Shown here piece by piece: positions 1-8,655 of a stretch of 64,000 nt of DNA (positions within the stretch are counted from its first letter, which is position 1; the number at the start of each line of letters is the position of its first letter). The DNA comes from JAGQPD01 sp020426865 (GTDB taxonomy: Bacteria > Planctomycetota > Planctomycetia > Pirellulales > Pirellulaceae). The stretch spans positions 620,001 to 684,000 of the forward strand of contig JAWKTN010000004.1 in the NCBI GenBank assembly GCA_041399065.1. The letters run 5' to 3'. The notes beneath the pieces were generated by a model. It ran no database searches. It was not told the origin of the DNA and saw only the letters and a list, made by a program, of their open reading frames with translations. The translations under genes and the position numbers were made by a program.

Positions 1-2
1 TG

Positions 3-743
3 CTTAACGTTCGTTATTCCACCAAACGCCCCAAACCGGATCAAAGCCCGTACGAGACAATCGAGGCTACCGTCGCGACGTGCACGGGATTGTCAGTACT
101 ATTGATCGACGCGTGCCGGGCGGTAGGAGTCCCGGCGCGTTTCGCTGGGACACCGCTTTGGTCGGACATGAGCGGCAACCATTCGTGGGTCGAAATCTGG
201 GACCAGGATTGGCATGTCCTGGGGGCGGCCGAGCAAGACGGTGACAAGCTCGATAGCGTCTGGTTCTCGCAACGTGCCGCGCAGGCCAAACGGGACGAAC
301 CTCGACATGCGATCTATGCAACGAGCTTCCGTCGCACACCACTCCGTTTTCCACTCGTGTGGGATCGTCGCAATCACGATGTATATGCCGTGAACGTGAC
401 GGACCGATACACGTCCAGGCAAGAGCCTCTGCCGGACGGCGCGTTACGCGTCTATTTTCGCGCGATCTCCTCCGGCACGGGGGAACGCCAAACCGTGCAG
501 GTATCGATCAAGGATGCCGAACAACGCGAAGTTTTCCATGGCGCCACGAAAGACGAGCGATTCGACATGAATGACCATCTGTCGGCGGCACTGCCAAGCG
601 GTGGTACCTATGAATTGAAGGCGTTATCGGGCGGCACTACTGCGACAACAACGTTCACCTTGACTCAACCCGAGCAATTAGTAACCGTTGAGATTGGCGA
701 GCCAACAGATAACGGTCGACAGGCTCCCGCTGCCAGTCAATAA
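3..743 (+). CDS. Transglutaminase-like domain protein (5' end outside window)
   Basis: The reading frame is open from the first bases of the window, so the N-terminus is missing and at least 246 residues remain. The papain-like transglutaminase core is visible: a Cys in a TCTGLSVLL context (codon at 81-83), then VPARFAGTP, and the His in GNHSWVEIW, an arrangement typical of the Cys-His-Asp transglutaminase-like fold. The last ~110 residues look like a beta-sandwich of the carboxypeptidase-regulatory or PEGA kind. In planctomycetes such proteins are usually exported peptidase-like or cross-linking enzymes; the substrate cannot be told. An internal ATG at 90 lies downstream of the catalytic Cys and is not the start. 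Confidence 0.8.
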   Translation, partial: LNVRYSTKRPKPDQSPYETIEATVATCTGLSVLLIDACRAVGVPARFAGTPLWSDMSGNHSWVEIWDQDWHVLGAAEQDGDKLDSVWFSQRAAQAKRDEPRHAIYATSFRRTPLRFPLVWDRRNHDVYAVNVTDRYTSRQEPLPDGALRVYFRAISSGTGERQTVQVSIKDAEQREVFHGATKDERFDMNDHLSAALPSGGTYELKALSGGTTATTTFTLTQPEQLVTVEIGEPTDNGRQAPAASQ

Positions 744-831
744 CTGCCTGTACAAGACGAATACAGCAGGGAGTTGGTTGTGTCGTGAAGTTGCATCGCG
801 AATTGGTGATCCCCTGAAGGAGGAAACACCT

Positions 832-1032
832 ATGTCCGGAGAGAATTCGTCGTCATCCACGGGTTGCGGCTGTTGTGGCGGTGGGGTGTTTGGAAGCATT
901 GGTTCGGTGATCGCCGCGATACTCAGTTGGCAGGTGAACCACAGTCTATTGTGGGCCCTACTCCACGCTTGCTTGAGTTGGTTCTACGTGATCTATCACG
1001 CGATCAAGTACGGGAACTGGCTGCCGAACTGA
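832..1032 (+). CDS. Small Cys/Gly-rich membrane protein (66 aa)
   Basis: The start at 832 is set by a strong ribosome binding site, AAGGAGG, at 818-824. An in-frame upstream start at 688 would overlap the preceding gene and lacks such a site. The N-terminus is Ser-rich, followed by a TGCGCCGGG cluster with three Cys, and then two hydrophobic stretches (GSIGSVIAAIL and LLWALLHACLSWFYVIYHAI) that suggest two membrane passes. Small proteins of this build occur widely without known function. The Cys cluster could bind metal or be lipidated, but there is no canonical lipobox. It ends seven bases before the convergent gene. Confidence 0.65.
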   Translation: MSGENSSSSTGCGCCGGGVFGSIGSVIAAILSWQVNHSLLWALLHACLSWFYVIYHAIKYGNWLPN

Positions 1033-1039
1033 TCTGAAC

Positions 1040-2302
1040 CTACTCCTGTTCGCTCTTCAGAGCGAGCGACGACAGGCCGAATGTGCTGGGCTGGTCCGGA
1101 TCCGACACCTCGTCCAGCTCGACGGCATCGACGTGATAGCGGAGCAACAGGTAGATTGCGGACGACGCCGTAAAGAAGAAGCTGTAGGCGAATCCGCTGG
1201 CGATGGCTCGCACAAGCCCGTCAAACGCCCGGATCAGTGCAGCGCCACCGCGAAACAGCAACGGCGGCGAGGTAATCACACCGGAACTCTCGCCAACCAA
1301 AGACAACAACGTGGCAGACTGATTTTCTCCCGTCGCCCACAATGTGGCCCCTAAGGCCGTGGCGATCACCATTTCGGCGGCAAACCACACCATGCACCAG
1401 CCAACAAGCCCAATGACGGAAGCCACAGTGGCATAAAACAGATAGTGGAGTGGACGCTGATAAACGTAGGAAAACGAACGGCTAAGCGCTTCATATGAGT
1501 CGGAGGACTCTGCGGCCACAGAAGGGATCATGAGCGGAAATCCGAACAACAGGCCGATCAGAAATACCGCCACAAAGGCACTGACAAGCAATACGACCGG
1601 CCAGACAACGCCAGCCAGGAACATTCCTGCCCCCGCATTCATGATGATCCCTAGCATTGCCAACATGCCACCGAGGATGACAACCGGCAATAGGCAAGAA
1701 AGGGGTGTGCCAATGTGGTACCACCAATGTCGGCGGCCATGGGAAAATGCGGCAGCGAGGCTCCCACGCTCCTCGCGACCAAGTTCAAGCGTTGCCAGCC
1801 GGGCGATCGTTCCACCAAACAGCCCCCATACGGCCAACTGTCCGAGCCAGCCGCATGCGTAATAGCCCCAATGGCCCCAGCTTACATTTCGATCAAGTAA
1901 ACGCCGGAGAGGAACGACAAACCGATATGGAACCGATACGTGTGGATCGACGGGTGCATACTGCGACTCGGGGAGGGGGAGTTCGAAGTGTCGAATGACA
2001 TCGGGCAACACCGCGCCCCCGGAAGCGCCAGGCCACGATCGCAAGAGCTGGATGTCGTACGCAACGACAGTGGGTTGGTTTGCGACATCAGCTCGAACAA
2101 ACAGGCGTTCGGACAAACGCCAGACGATACTGCCGGCGATTGCGCCGACTGTCGCAACCAGGAGCAGTTGGACGCCCAAAGCGGTGCGTAAGGTTCGAAA
2201 CATGATTTGCCACGGAAACAGGTCCGGCCACGAGATTTCTCGCAACGTGGCGCTAACCGTGTCAACTTCGAGATTCACTTTGGGTTCACCGATACTGGTC
2301 AT
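1040..2302 (-). CDS. Multi-pass membrane protein, function unknown
   Basis: This 420-residue protein has about five or six hydrophobic segments (for example VQLLLVATVGAIAGSIVW, then a pair around LPVVILGGMLAMLGIIM and FLAGVVWPVVLLVSAFVAVFLIGLLFGFPL, and two more towards the C-terminus). The stretch before the last segments is acceptor-free and shows no catalytic motif. Its ATG overlaps the yacG stop as ATGA, so it is translationally coupled as the last gene of the chaperone cluster. A role in membrane quality control would fit the position but is only a guess. I do not recognise the family. Confidence 0.75.
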   Translation of the reverse strand: MTSIGEPKVNLEVDTVSATLREISWPDLFPWQIMFRTLRTALGVQLLLVATVGAIAGSIVWRLSERLFVRADVANQPTVVAYDIQLLRSWPGASGGAVLPDVIRHFELPLPESQYAPVDPHVSVPYRFVVPLRRLLDRNVSWGHWGYYACGWLGQLAVWGLFGGTIARLATLELGREERGSLAAAFSHGRRHWWYHIGTPLSCLLPVVILGGMLAMLGIIMNAGAGMFLAGVVWPVVLLVSAFVAVFLIGLLFGFPLMIPSVAAESSDSYEALSRSFSYVYQRPLHYLFYATVASVIGLVGWCMVWFAAEMVIATALGATLWATGENQSATLLSLVGESSGVITSPPLLFRGGAALIRAFDGLVRAIASGFAYSFFFTASSAIYLLLRYHVDAVELDEVSDPDQPSTFGLSSLALKSEQE

Positions 2303-2481
2303 AATTCCTCAACCTCGGGGAACTCATCGGGTTCCTCGTCGGATTCGGCGGGAAGTCCATAGGCCTCATCGAGCCATCGACCGAGATCGATTTGGCGGCA
2401 ACGTACGCTGCAAAACGGGAACGCGTCGGTGGATTCCTTTGTAAACAAATGGCCACACACGGGGCAACGAACGGCGGTCAT
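2299..2481 (-). CDS. yacG: DNA gyrase inhibitor YacG (zinc finger)
   Basis: This 60-residue protein has the YacG signature: CPVCG near residue 6, then FCSVRCRQIDLGRW, giving a four-Cys zinc site followed by the conserved IDLGxW segment. YacG of Escherichia coli binds the GyrB C-terminal region and inhibits DNA binding by gyrase. The length matches the family, and the acidic C-terminal tail (SDEEPDEFPEVEEL) is also typical. It lies 11 bp after the FmdB-type gene and overlaps the following membrane protein by four bases, so all three are probably co-transcribed. Confidence 0.9.
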   Translation of the reverse strand: MTAVRCPVCGHLFTKESTDAFPFCSVRCRQIDLGRWLDEAYGLPAESDEEPDEFPEVEEL

Positions 2482-2492
2482 GCTTTGCCAAC

Positions 2493-2843
2493 CTACTCGG
2501 AGCTGCTCGATTTCTTTTTGGTCGCTGATTCGCTGGACGACGAACTGGCGTCCGACTTGTTATTGGCGGAAGAATTCGAGGAGGAATTGGAACCATCCTT
2601 TTTCGAATCCGATTTTCCTTCTCCCTTACTCTCCTTGGCCGCACCTTTTTTATACGATTCGCTGCGATAATCCGTTTGATAGAATCCGGAACCTTTGAAG
2701 ACGATAGCGCCACCAGTGCCAAACAACCGTCGCAGCTTGGACTTGGAACATTCGGGGCATTTTTTTAGCACCGGGTCGTTAATCGATTGGAAGTGCTCAA
2801 ATTCGTGTTGGCAATGGTCACAAACGTAATCATAGGTTGGCAT
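2493..2843 (-). CDS. FmdB-family zinc ribbon protein with Ser/Lys-rich tail
   Basis: The 116-residue protein opens with MPTYDYVCDHCQHEFE and has a second pair in KKCPECSKSKLRRLFG, which is the FmdB/CxxC_CxxC_SSSS putative regulatory family. The ribbon is followed by GSGFYQTDYRS, the usual end of the conserved domain. The remaining ~60 residues are low-complexity Ser, Lys, Asp and Glu, again typical of the family. It sits 13 bp after grpE. The family is often near methylamine, formamidase or chaperone genes, and its molecular role is not established. Confidence 0.85.
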   Translation of the reverse strand: MPTYDYVCDHCQHEFEHFQSINDPVLKKCPECSKSKLRRLFGTGGAIVFKGSGFYQTDYRSESYKKGAAKESKGEGKSDSKKDGSNSSSNSSANNKSDASSSSSESATKKKSSSSE

Positions 2844-2856
2844 GAACGCAAATACC

Positions 2857-3456
2857 TTATGCAGATGCAGGCCCGGTCGACACGATGACGTGCGCGGGAC
2901 GAATCACTCGGTCATGAACTTGATAACCATTTCGCACTACTTGAATCAGCGCCCCCGCGGCGATGGACGGGTGCGTCTCCTGACGAATCGCTTCGTGGAC
3001 GTTCGGATCAAAATCGGTTCCCGGTTCCCCCGGAACGCGGCGGCAACCGTGCTGTTCCAAGACGGACAACATCTGTTGTGAAACCATACGCACGCCCTGA
3101 AGCACCCCATCTTTGGTGGCATCGTCTGTTGTTCCAGCCGCGGAGAGGGCAAGTTCGAAATTGTCGATCACCGGTAGCAGGTCGCGTACCAGGTCGGCGG
3201 CGGCATAGCGGCGTTGCTCCTCGATCTCGCGGCGTGCCCGCTTGCGGAAATTTTCCAATTCGGCGTGCGACCGAAGTGCGCGGTCCTGTGCCTCTTGGAC
3301 CTTCAACAACAACGTGACTCGTTCGTCGTCACTACTTTCGGTGGCCGGACGGACTTCGGTAAAATCGATTGTCTCATCAGCAAACGCCTCGTCCCCCGGC
3401 ATCCCTTCGGACGCGGCGGCCGATTCGTTTTCGTGCGGTCCATTGGTACTGTCCAC
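2857..3456 (-). CDS. grpE: Nucleotide exchange factor GrpE
   Basis: At 199 residues it is the usual GrpE length. After an acidic N-terminus comes a long helical segment (LKVQEAQDRALRSHAELENFRKR), then the conserved DLLPVIDNFELAL and a C-terminal beta domain with FDPNVHEAI and VRNGYQVHDRVIRPAHVIVS. GrpE dimers release ADP from DnaK. It follows dnaJ by 44 bp and precedes the zinc ribbon gene by 13 bp. No dnaK is present in the window, so its partner is encoded elsewhere. Confidence 0.95.
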   Translation of the reverse strand: MDSTNGPHENESAAASEGMPGDEAFADETIDFTEVRPATESSDDERVTLLLKVQEAQDRALRSHAELENFRKRARREIEEQRRYAAADLVRDLLPVIDNFELALSAAGTTDDATKDGVLQGVRMVSQQMLSVLEQHGCRRVPGEPGTDFDPNVHEAIRQETHPSIAAGALIQVVRNGYQVHDRVIRPAHVIVSTGPASA

Positions 3457-3500
3457 TTTGCTTCTCTCCCCTTCAGAAAACGCAATGCACCAAGTACGTC

Positions 3501-4673
3501 CTACTCGGCGGCCTGATCCTGTTCGTTGTCCCGTTGATGGCCCTGCTCGTCCTGTTCCTGGTGCGTAAAATAGTTCTTCAATTTCTCAAAAAACGACTGC
3601 CGCTGCGGCGTCACATCTTTGTGTTCCATTTCCGCTAACTGGCGCAACAGAGCCTCTTGTTGTTTATCGACGCGACGCGGTACCTCAACAAACGTGCGGA
3701 CCAGCAGATCGCCCGGATGTCCACCGTGCGGATCGGGCATCCCTCGCCGGCGGATGGAAAACACGTGCCCCGATTCGGTGCCGGAGGGAATCTCCAACTG
3801 GAAGCGGCCATCGAGCGTCGGGACTTCGATTTTCGTGCCGAGTACCGCTTGGGTATAGGTGATCGGCATCTGCAGAAACAGATTGTGTCCATCGCGTTCA
3901 AACAGCGGGTGCTCGCGGACGTAGATCCGGCAATAGCAATCACCGGGGGGCCCCCCTTCGGCGCTCGGCTCCCCCTCGCCGACCAGGCGCACTTGCATCC
4001 CCTCATCAACGCCCGCGGGGATCGCGACGTCCACTCGCACGCGTTCCGCCTTGTACCCCGATCCCCGGCATTCATCGCACGGATCGGTGATCACTTGTCC
4101 CGACCCCCGGCAGGTTGGACAGGTCGTTTGGACCCGCAAGATCCCGGCCGACTGGACGACCTGACCATGCCCGGCACAACGTGGGCAGCGCTGTGGCGAC
4201 GATCCCGGCTTACTGCCAGAACCCTGGCATTTCTCGCAGGCACGGCTCCGCTTGAACTCGACGGCCTTCTTGACACCACGAGCCGCTTCAGCCAAATCCA
4301 ATGTCACTTCGCACTGAATGTTGGCGCCACGTCGCCGCCGACCGCGCCGGCCACCACCAAACATGTCACCAAAGGCACCGCCAAAAATGTCGCCGAAGGC
4401 GTCGAAGATATCTTCCACGTCCCGATAGTGACCGCCCGCCTGCTGCCCCATGCCCGCATGCCCGAACCGATCGTAGCGAGCACGTTTTTCCGTATCGCTG
4501 AGGACCTCGTAGGCCTCGGCGGCCTCCTTGAACAGTTGCGTCGCTTCGTCGTTGTTGGGGTTACTGTCGGGGTGGTACTTGATAGCGAGCCGACGATAGG
4601 CCGACGCGATGTCGCGTTCAGACGCCCCCCGTGCGACCCCCAGCACTTCGTAGTAACATCGTTTTTCAGCCAT
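3501..4673 (-). CDS. dnaJ: Chaperone DnaJ (Hsp40)
   Basis: The start is placed at MAEKRCYYEVLGV, giving 390 residues; a longer upstream reading would add 16 non-conserved residues. The J-domain has its HPD tripeptide at 34-36. A Gly/Phe-rich region follows (FGDIFGGAFGDMFGGG), then four CxxCxGxG zinc repeats (CEKCQGSG, CPRCAGHG, CPTCRGSG, CDECRGSG) and the substrate-binding C-terminal domains. This is a full type I DnaJ that delivers clients to DnaK and stimulates its ATPase. It lies 109 bp after groEL and 44 bp before grpE in the same direction. Confidence 0.96.
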   Translation of the reverse strand: MAEKRCYYEVLGVARGASERDIASAYRRLAIKYHPDSNPNNDEATQLFKEAAEAYEVLSDTEKRARYDRFGHAGMGQQAGGHYRDVEDIFDAFGDIFGGAFGDMFGGGRRGRRRRGANIQCEVTLDLAEAARGVKKAVEFKRSRACEKCQGSGSKPGSSPQRCPRCAGHGQVVQSAGILRVQTTCPTCRGSGQVITDPCDECRGSGYKAERVRVDVAIPAGVDEGMQVRLVGEGEPSAEGGPPGDCYCRIYVREHPLFERDGHNLFLQMPITYTQAVLGTKIEVPTLDGRFQLEIPSGTESGHVFSIRRRGMPDPHGGHPGDLLVRTFVEVPRRVDKQQEALLRQLAEMEHKDVTPQRQSFFEKLKNYFTHQEQDEQGHQRDNEQDQAAE

Positions 4674-4782
4674 GATCGCCATTTCGACAAGGTCGGGCGT
4701 ACAACGAGCCACTTCGTGCAACGGAAGTGGCTCGGTACGTTCTTGCCTCGCTCAACAAGCAGTCTTCGTTTCTATCGACACC

Positions 4783-6396
4783 CTAACGGATGCTTCCTTC
4801 CACGCGCGGCTGCTTCTTGTCCTCGTCCTCCAGATTCGTTACCAGGGCCTCGGTCGTCAGCAGTAACCCGGCGATACTGGCGGCATTGATCAGGGCCGTC
4901 CGAACCACCTTTAGAGGATCGATGATCCCAGCCTTTACCATGTCGACGTATTGACCACTGTTGGCGTCGTACCCGATGTTCTTCGCCTTTTGGGAGACTT
5001 CGTCGGCTATCACCGAACCGTCGGTACCACCGTTGTCCACGATCTGTCGCAGAGGTGCCGAGAGGGCCTTTTCCACGATCGTCACGCCGATCTTTTCGTC
5101 CCCTTTGGCACTGAGTTTTTCCAGTGCCTCTCGACTGCGCAGGAGGGCCACGCCACCGCCCGGCAGAATCCCCTCCTCCACAGCGGCGCGCGTCGCGTGC
5201 AAGGCATCCTCGACCCGAGCCTTCTTTTGCTTCATGTCGGCTTCCGTTTCCGCTCCCACCGAAACAATCGCCACGCCGCCAGTCAGCTTCGCCAGTCGCT
5301 CCTGCAGCTTTTCGCGATCGTAGTCACTGTCGGTATCTTCGATCTGCCGCTTGAGCTGACTGATCCGTTGTTGAATATCACCACTCTTGCCGGCACCTTG
5401 CACGATCGTGGTGTTGTTCTTGTCGACGACAATGCGTTTGGCACGTCCCAGTTGTTCCAGCTTCAAGCTTTCAAGCTGAATCCCTAAATCTTCGCTGATT
5501 AGTGTGCCACCCGTAAGCACTGCCATGTCGGCCAACATCGCCTTTCGACGGTCGCCAAAGCCAGGAGCCTTCACCGCACATATGTTCAATACGCCACGCA
5601 ATTTATTGACGACCAATGCCGTCAGCGCGTCACCATCTACGTCTTCGGCAACGATTAACATCGGCTTGCCAACCTGTCCCACTTTCTCCAAGATCGGGAC
5701 GAGTTCACGCAAGTTGCTGATCTTCTTCTCGTGCAACAAGACGAATGCGTCATTCAGCTCGCATTCCATCTCCGCCGGATTGTTGATGAAGTACGGAGAT
5801 ATAAAACCCTTGTCGAATTGCATCCCCTCCACAATCTCCAAGGTCGTGTCGGCAGTCTTCCCTTCTTCTACGGTAATCACGCCGTCTTTGCCGACCTTTT
5901 CCAACGCATTGGCCAGAAGATCGCCAATCGCTCGGTCGTTGTTCGCACTGATCGCCCCGACGTTCGATACGTCCTCTTTGCTCGAAACCGGCTTGGCCAT
6001 GTCCGCGAGGTATCCTTCAATTGCTGCCACAGCCTTGTCAATGCCGCGGCGAATTGCCGAGGGATTGCTGCCCGCCACAATGTTGCGGATTCCTTCCCGG
6101 AAGATGGCCCGCGCCAACACGGTAGCAGTCGTCGTGCCGTCACCTGCCAGATCCGAAGTCTTCGACGCGACCTCGTTCACCAGCTTGGCGCCCATATTCT
6201 CGAACCGGTCCTCGAGCTCGATTTCCTTCGCAACGGTCACGCCGTCCTTGGTAACGGTCGGTCCGCCAAACGACTTGTTGATGATCACGTTGCGCCCCGT
6301 AGGACCCATCGTTACAGCGACCGCATCGGCCAGCTTGTCTATGCCACGCAACATCTTCTGGCGGGCATGGTCTTCGAATAGCAATTGTTTTGCCAC
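4783..6396 (-). CDS. groEL: Chaperonin GroEL, tail without GGM repeats
   Basis: This 537-residue GroEL has the ATP-site motif AGDGTTTATVLA, the KDGVTVAKEIELED segment and the GILPGGGVALLR motif. The C-terminus ends in a charged sequence (EDEDKKQPRVEGSIR) instead of the GGM-rich tail of most GroELs. Loss of that tail is known to affect folding-chamber behaviour, so this may be a specialised paralogue. It is 117 bp downstream of groES and 109 bp upstream of dnaJ. Two further groEL genes lie at 6958-8655 and 38339-39961. Confidence 0.96.
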   Translation of the reverse strand: MAKQLLFEDHARQKMLRGIDKLADAVAVTMGPTGRNVIINKSFGGPTVTKDGVTVAKEIELEDRFENMGAKLVNEVASKTSDLAGDGTTTATVLARAIFREGIRNIVAGSNPSAIRRGIDKAVAAIEGYLADMAKPVSSKEDVSNVGAISANNDRAIGDLLANALEKVGKDGVITVEEGKTADTTLEIVEGMQFDKGFISPYFINNPAEMECELNDAFVLLHEKKISNLRELVPILEKVGQVGKPMLIVAEDVDGDALTALVVNKLRGVLNICAVKAPGFGDRRKAMLADMAVLTGGTLISEDLGIQLESLKLEQLGRAKRIVVDKNNTTIVQGAGKSGDIQQRISQLKRQIEDTDSDYDREKLQERLAKLTGGVAIVSVGAETEADMKQKKARVEDALHATRAAVEEGILPGGGVALLRSREALEKLSAKGDEKIGVTIVEKALSAPLRQIVDNGGTDGSVIADEVSQKAKNIGYDANSGQYVDMVKAGIIDPLKVVRTALINAASIAGLLLTTEALVTNLEDEDKKQPRVEGSIR

Positions 6397-6513
6397 GCTT
6401 ATTCGTCCTTATGTTTTATCCAGATAACTTGGGGATCTCGGCCAGATCGCCGCCGTTGATTTCTGCACCGCCATCTGGCCACCGATTTCACGACACCGCT
6501 AACTGAGACACCG

Positions 6514-6813
6514 CTAACTGACAACCTTCGCCAAGATGTCCGACTCACGCAAAATCTTCACGTCGTCGCCGTCAATCTCAATGTCCGTCCCGCCGTACTT
6601 GCCGTAAATGACTTCGTCTCCCACAGCTACCGACAAAGCGCCGCGCTCGCCATTGTCCAACAACTTTCCAGGCCCCACCGCCACAACCGTCCCCCGCTGT
6701 GGACGCTCCTTGGCCGTATCCGGCAACACAATCCCACCCGCCGTCGTCTCCTCTGCCGCCAACGGCTCTACCACCACCCGGTCATCCAAAGGACGAATCT
6801 TTGTCTTTGCCAT
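6514..6813 (-). CDS. groES: Co-chaperonin GroES
   Basis: The 99-residue protein has the GroES hallmarks RPLDDRVVVEPL, the mobile loop ETTAGGIVLPDTAKERPQ and the roof/lower segment GDEVIYGKYGGTDIEIDG. It caps GroEL rings during ATP-driven folding. It sits between two groEL genes in the same direction: 144 bp after the GGM-tailed copy and 117 bp before the other. Only one groES is present for two groELs in this cluster. A CIRCE element (TTAGCACTC-N9-GAGTGCTAA) was sought in the gaps and not seen. Confidence 0.96.
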   Translation of the reverse strand: MAKTKIRPLDDRVVVEPLAAEETTAGGIVLPDTAKERPQRGTVVAVGPGKLLDNGERGALSVAVGDEVIYGKYGGTDIEIDGDDVKILRESDILAKVVS

Positions 6814-6957
6814 TTTCTTGCTTTCCTTTATCTATTTGCTTGCCCGCACCGGGCTTTCAGCTTCAGTTCTCGATGAAAGTTACACTTAAGTCAGCCGCTC
6901 CTGAGTTCGGCTGCCAAACGTGCTGGACCTCATACAAGGCTCAGCGACTACACGACT

Positions 6958-8655
6958 CTACATCATGCCCCCCATGTCCATGCCACCCATGCCGCCCATA
7001 CCTCCCATGCCGCCCATACCTCCCATGCCACCCATACCATGGTCGTGGTGGTCGTCGCCACCAGCTTCCTTAGGAGCGGGGATATCGGTGATCAACGAAG
7101 AGGTGGTCAGCAGCAAGGACGCAACACTGGAAGCATTCTGCAAGGCCGTACGAACGACCTTCGCGGGATCGATTACGCCGGCAGCCAACAGATCACCGTA
7201 CTGATCCTTGTCGGCATCGTAGCCTTCGTTTTTGCCTTTAAGCTGCCGGACTCGATTCACTACCACGGCGCCATCCTTGCCGGCGTTTTGTGCGATGGCT
7301 CGCAGCGGCTTATCTAGGACATTGCGAACGATATCGCCTCCCAGCTTTTCGTCGCCATCGAGCCCGAGTTTTTCGAGCGATTTTTCCGATCGCAGCAAGG
7401 CGACGCCACCTCCAGGAACAATCCCTTCTTCCAAAGCGGCCTGGGTCGCCGCACGAGCGTCTTCGAGCAGGGCCTTGCGTTCCTTCATTTCCGTTTCGGT
7501 CGCCGCGCCGCAATTGATTTGAGCGACACCGCCGGCGAGTTTGGCCAATCGTTCCTGCAATTTCTCGCGGTCATAGTCGCTGTCGGTCGCTTCAATTTCG
7601 CGACGGATTTGTTCGACGCGAGCGGCAATATCCTCTTTCTTTCCAGCCCCACCGACAATGGTCGTCGAATCGGTCGTGACGCGAACTTTCTTGGCGCGAC
7701 CAAGGTCCGAAATCTTGACACTTTCCAGATCGATCCCCAAGTCCTTGAAGACCGGCGTCGCTCCTGTCAGTGCACCGATATCGCCTAACATCGCCTTGCG
7801 GCGGTCCCCATACCCCGGAGCCTTTACCGCACAGCAACTGACAATCCCCCGCATCTTGTTCACCACCAAGGTCGCCAAGGCCTCTCCCTCGACATCCTCG
7901 GCGATAATCAACAATGGCTTGTTCGCTTTGCTAATCGCCTCCAAAACCGGCACCAATTTTTTGGCAGTCGAAATTTTTTCCTCGAACAACAAAAGATGGC
8001 AACCATCCAATTCGACCACCTGGTTGTCCTGGTCGGTCACGAAGTGTGGCGAAAGGAAGCCGCGGTCAAACTGCATCCCTTCGACGACTTCCACGGTTGT
8101 TTCGCTGCTGCGCCCCTCTTCCACCGTGATCACGCCATCCTTACCAACCTTCAGGAATGCCTCGGATAACACGCTGCCAATTGATGGGTCGTTGTTGCCG
8201 GCAATGGTCGCGATCTGCTGGATCTCCTTCTTGCTCTTCCCATCAATTGGACTGGCCATCGCCAATACCGCTTCGCTTACGGCAGAAGTCGCCTTGGCGA
8301 TCCCGCGGGACAACGCCATTGGGTCAGCACCGGCGGAAATCATCTTGAGCCCTTCGCGAAATATCGCCTCGGCCAAGACGGTCGCCGTGGTGGTCCCGTC
8401 ACCCGCCACATCGTTGGTCTTGCTGGCCGCCTCCTTCACCAATTGAGCGCCCAGGTTCTCGTTCGGGTCATCCAGTTCGATATCCTCGGCCACCGTCACG
8501 CCGTCCTTGGTAACCTTGGGGGACCCCCAACCCTTGTCCAGAACCGCATTTCGCCCGCGCGGGCCGAGCGTGCTGGAAACTGCCCGAGCCAGTTTAGACA
8601 CCCCAGCCAATAGGGGCTGCCTTGCATCGTCGTCAAAAACCATGTTCTTTGCCAC
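6958..8655 (-). CDS. groEL: Chaperonin GroEL paralogue with His-rich and GGM tail
   Basis: The start is taken as GTG at 8655 (VAKNMVFDDDARQ), because AGGAG lies 9 bases upstream and GroELs begin with a VAK or MAK motif; an open frame extends further upstream but is not GroEL-like. The protein is 565 residues with AGDGTTTATVLA and GIVPGGGVALLR. It differs from the other copies in the N-terminal region (SSTLGPRGRNAVLDKGWGSPK) and ends in DDHHDHGMGGMGG with about six GGM units and GGMM. The His/Asp cluster is unusual and could bind metal. It is the first gene of the chaperone cluster. Confidence 0.95.
   Translation of the reverse strand: MAKNMVFDDDARQPLLAGVSKLARAVSSTLGPRGRNAVLDKGWGSPKVTKDGVTVAEDIELDDPNENLGAQLVKEAASKTNDVAGDGTTTATVLAEAIFREGLKMISAGADPMALSRGIAKATSAVSEAVLAMASPIDGKSKKEIQQIATIAGNNDPSIGSVLSEAFLKVGKDGVITVEEGRSSETTVEVVEGMQFDRGFLSPHFVTDQDNQVVELDGCHLLLFEEKISTAKKLVPVLEAISKANKPLLIIAEDVEGEALATLVVNKMRGIVSCCAVKAPGYGDRRKAMLGDIGALTGATPVFKDLGIDLESVKISDLGRAKKVRVTTDSTTIVGGAGKKEDIAARVEQIRREIEATDSDYDREKLQERLAKLAGGVAQINCGAATETEMKERKALLEDARAATQAALEEGIVPGGGVALLRSEKSLEKLGLDGDEKLGGDIVRNVLDKPLRAIAQNAGKDGAVVVNRVRQLKGKNEGYDADKDQYGDLLAAGVIDPAKVVRTALQNASSVASLLLTTSSLITDIPAPKEAGGDDHHDHGMGGMGGMGGMGGMGGMGGMDMGGMM

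Noticed and set aside
3657..4889. 410-residue plus-strand frame opposite dnaJ
   Set aside because: Antisense to a clear DnaJ; its codon pattern reflects the opposite strand.
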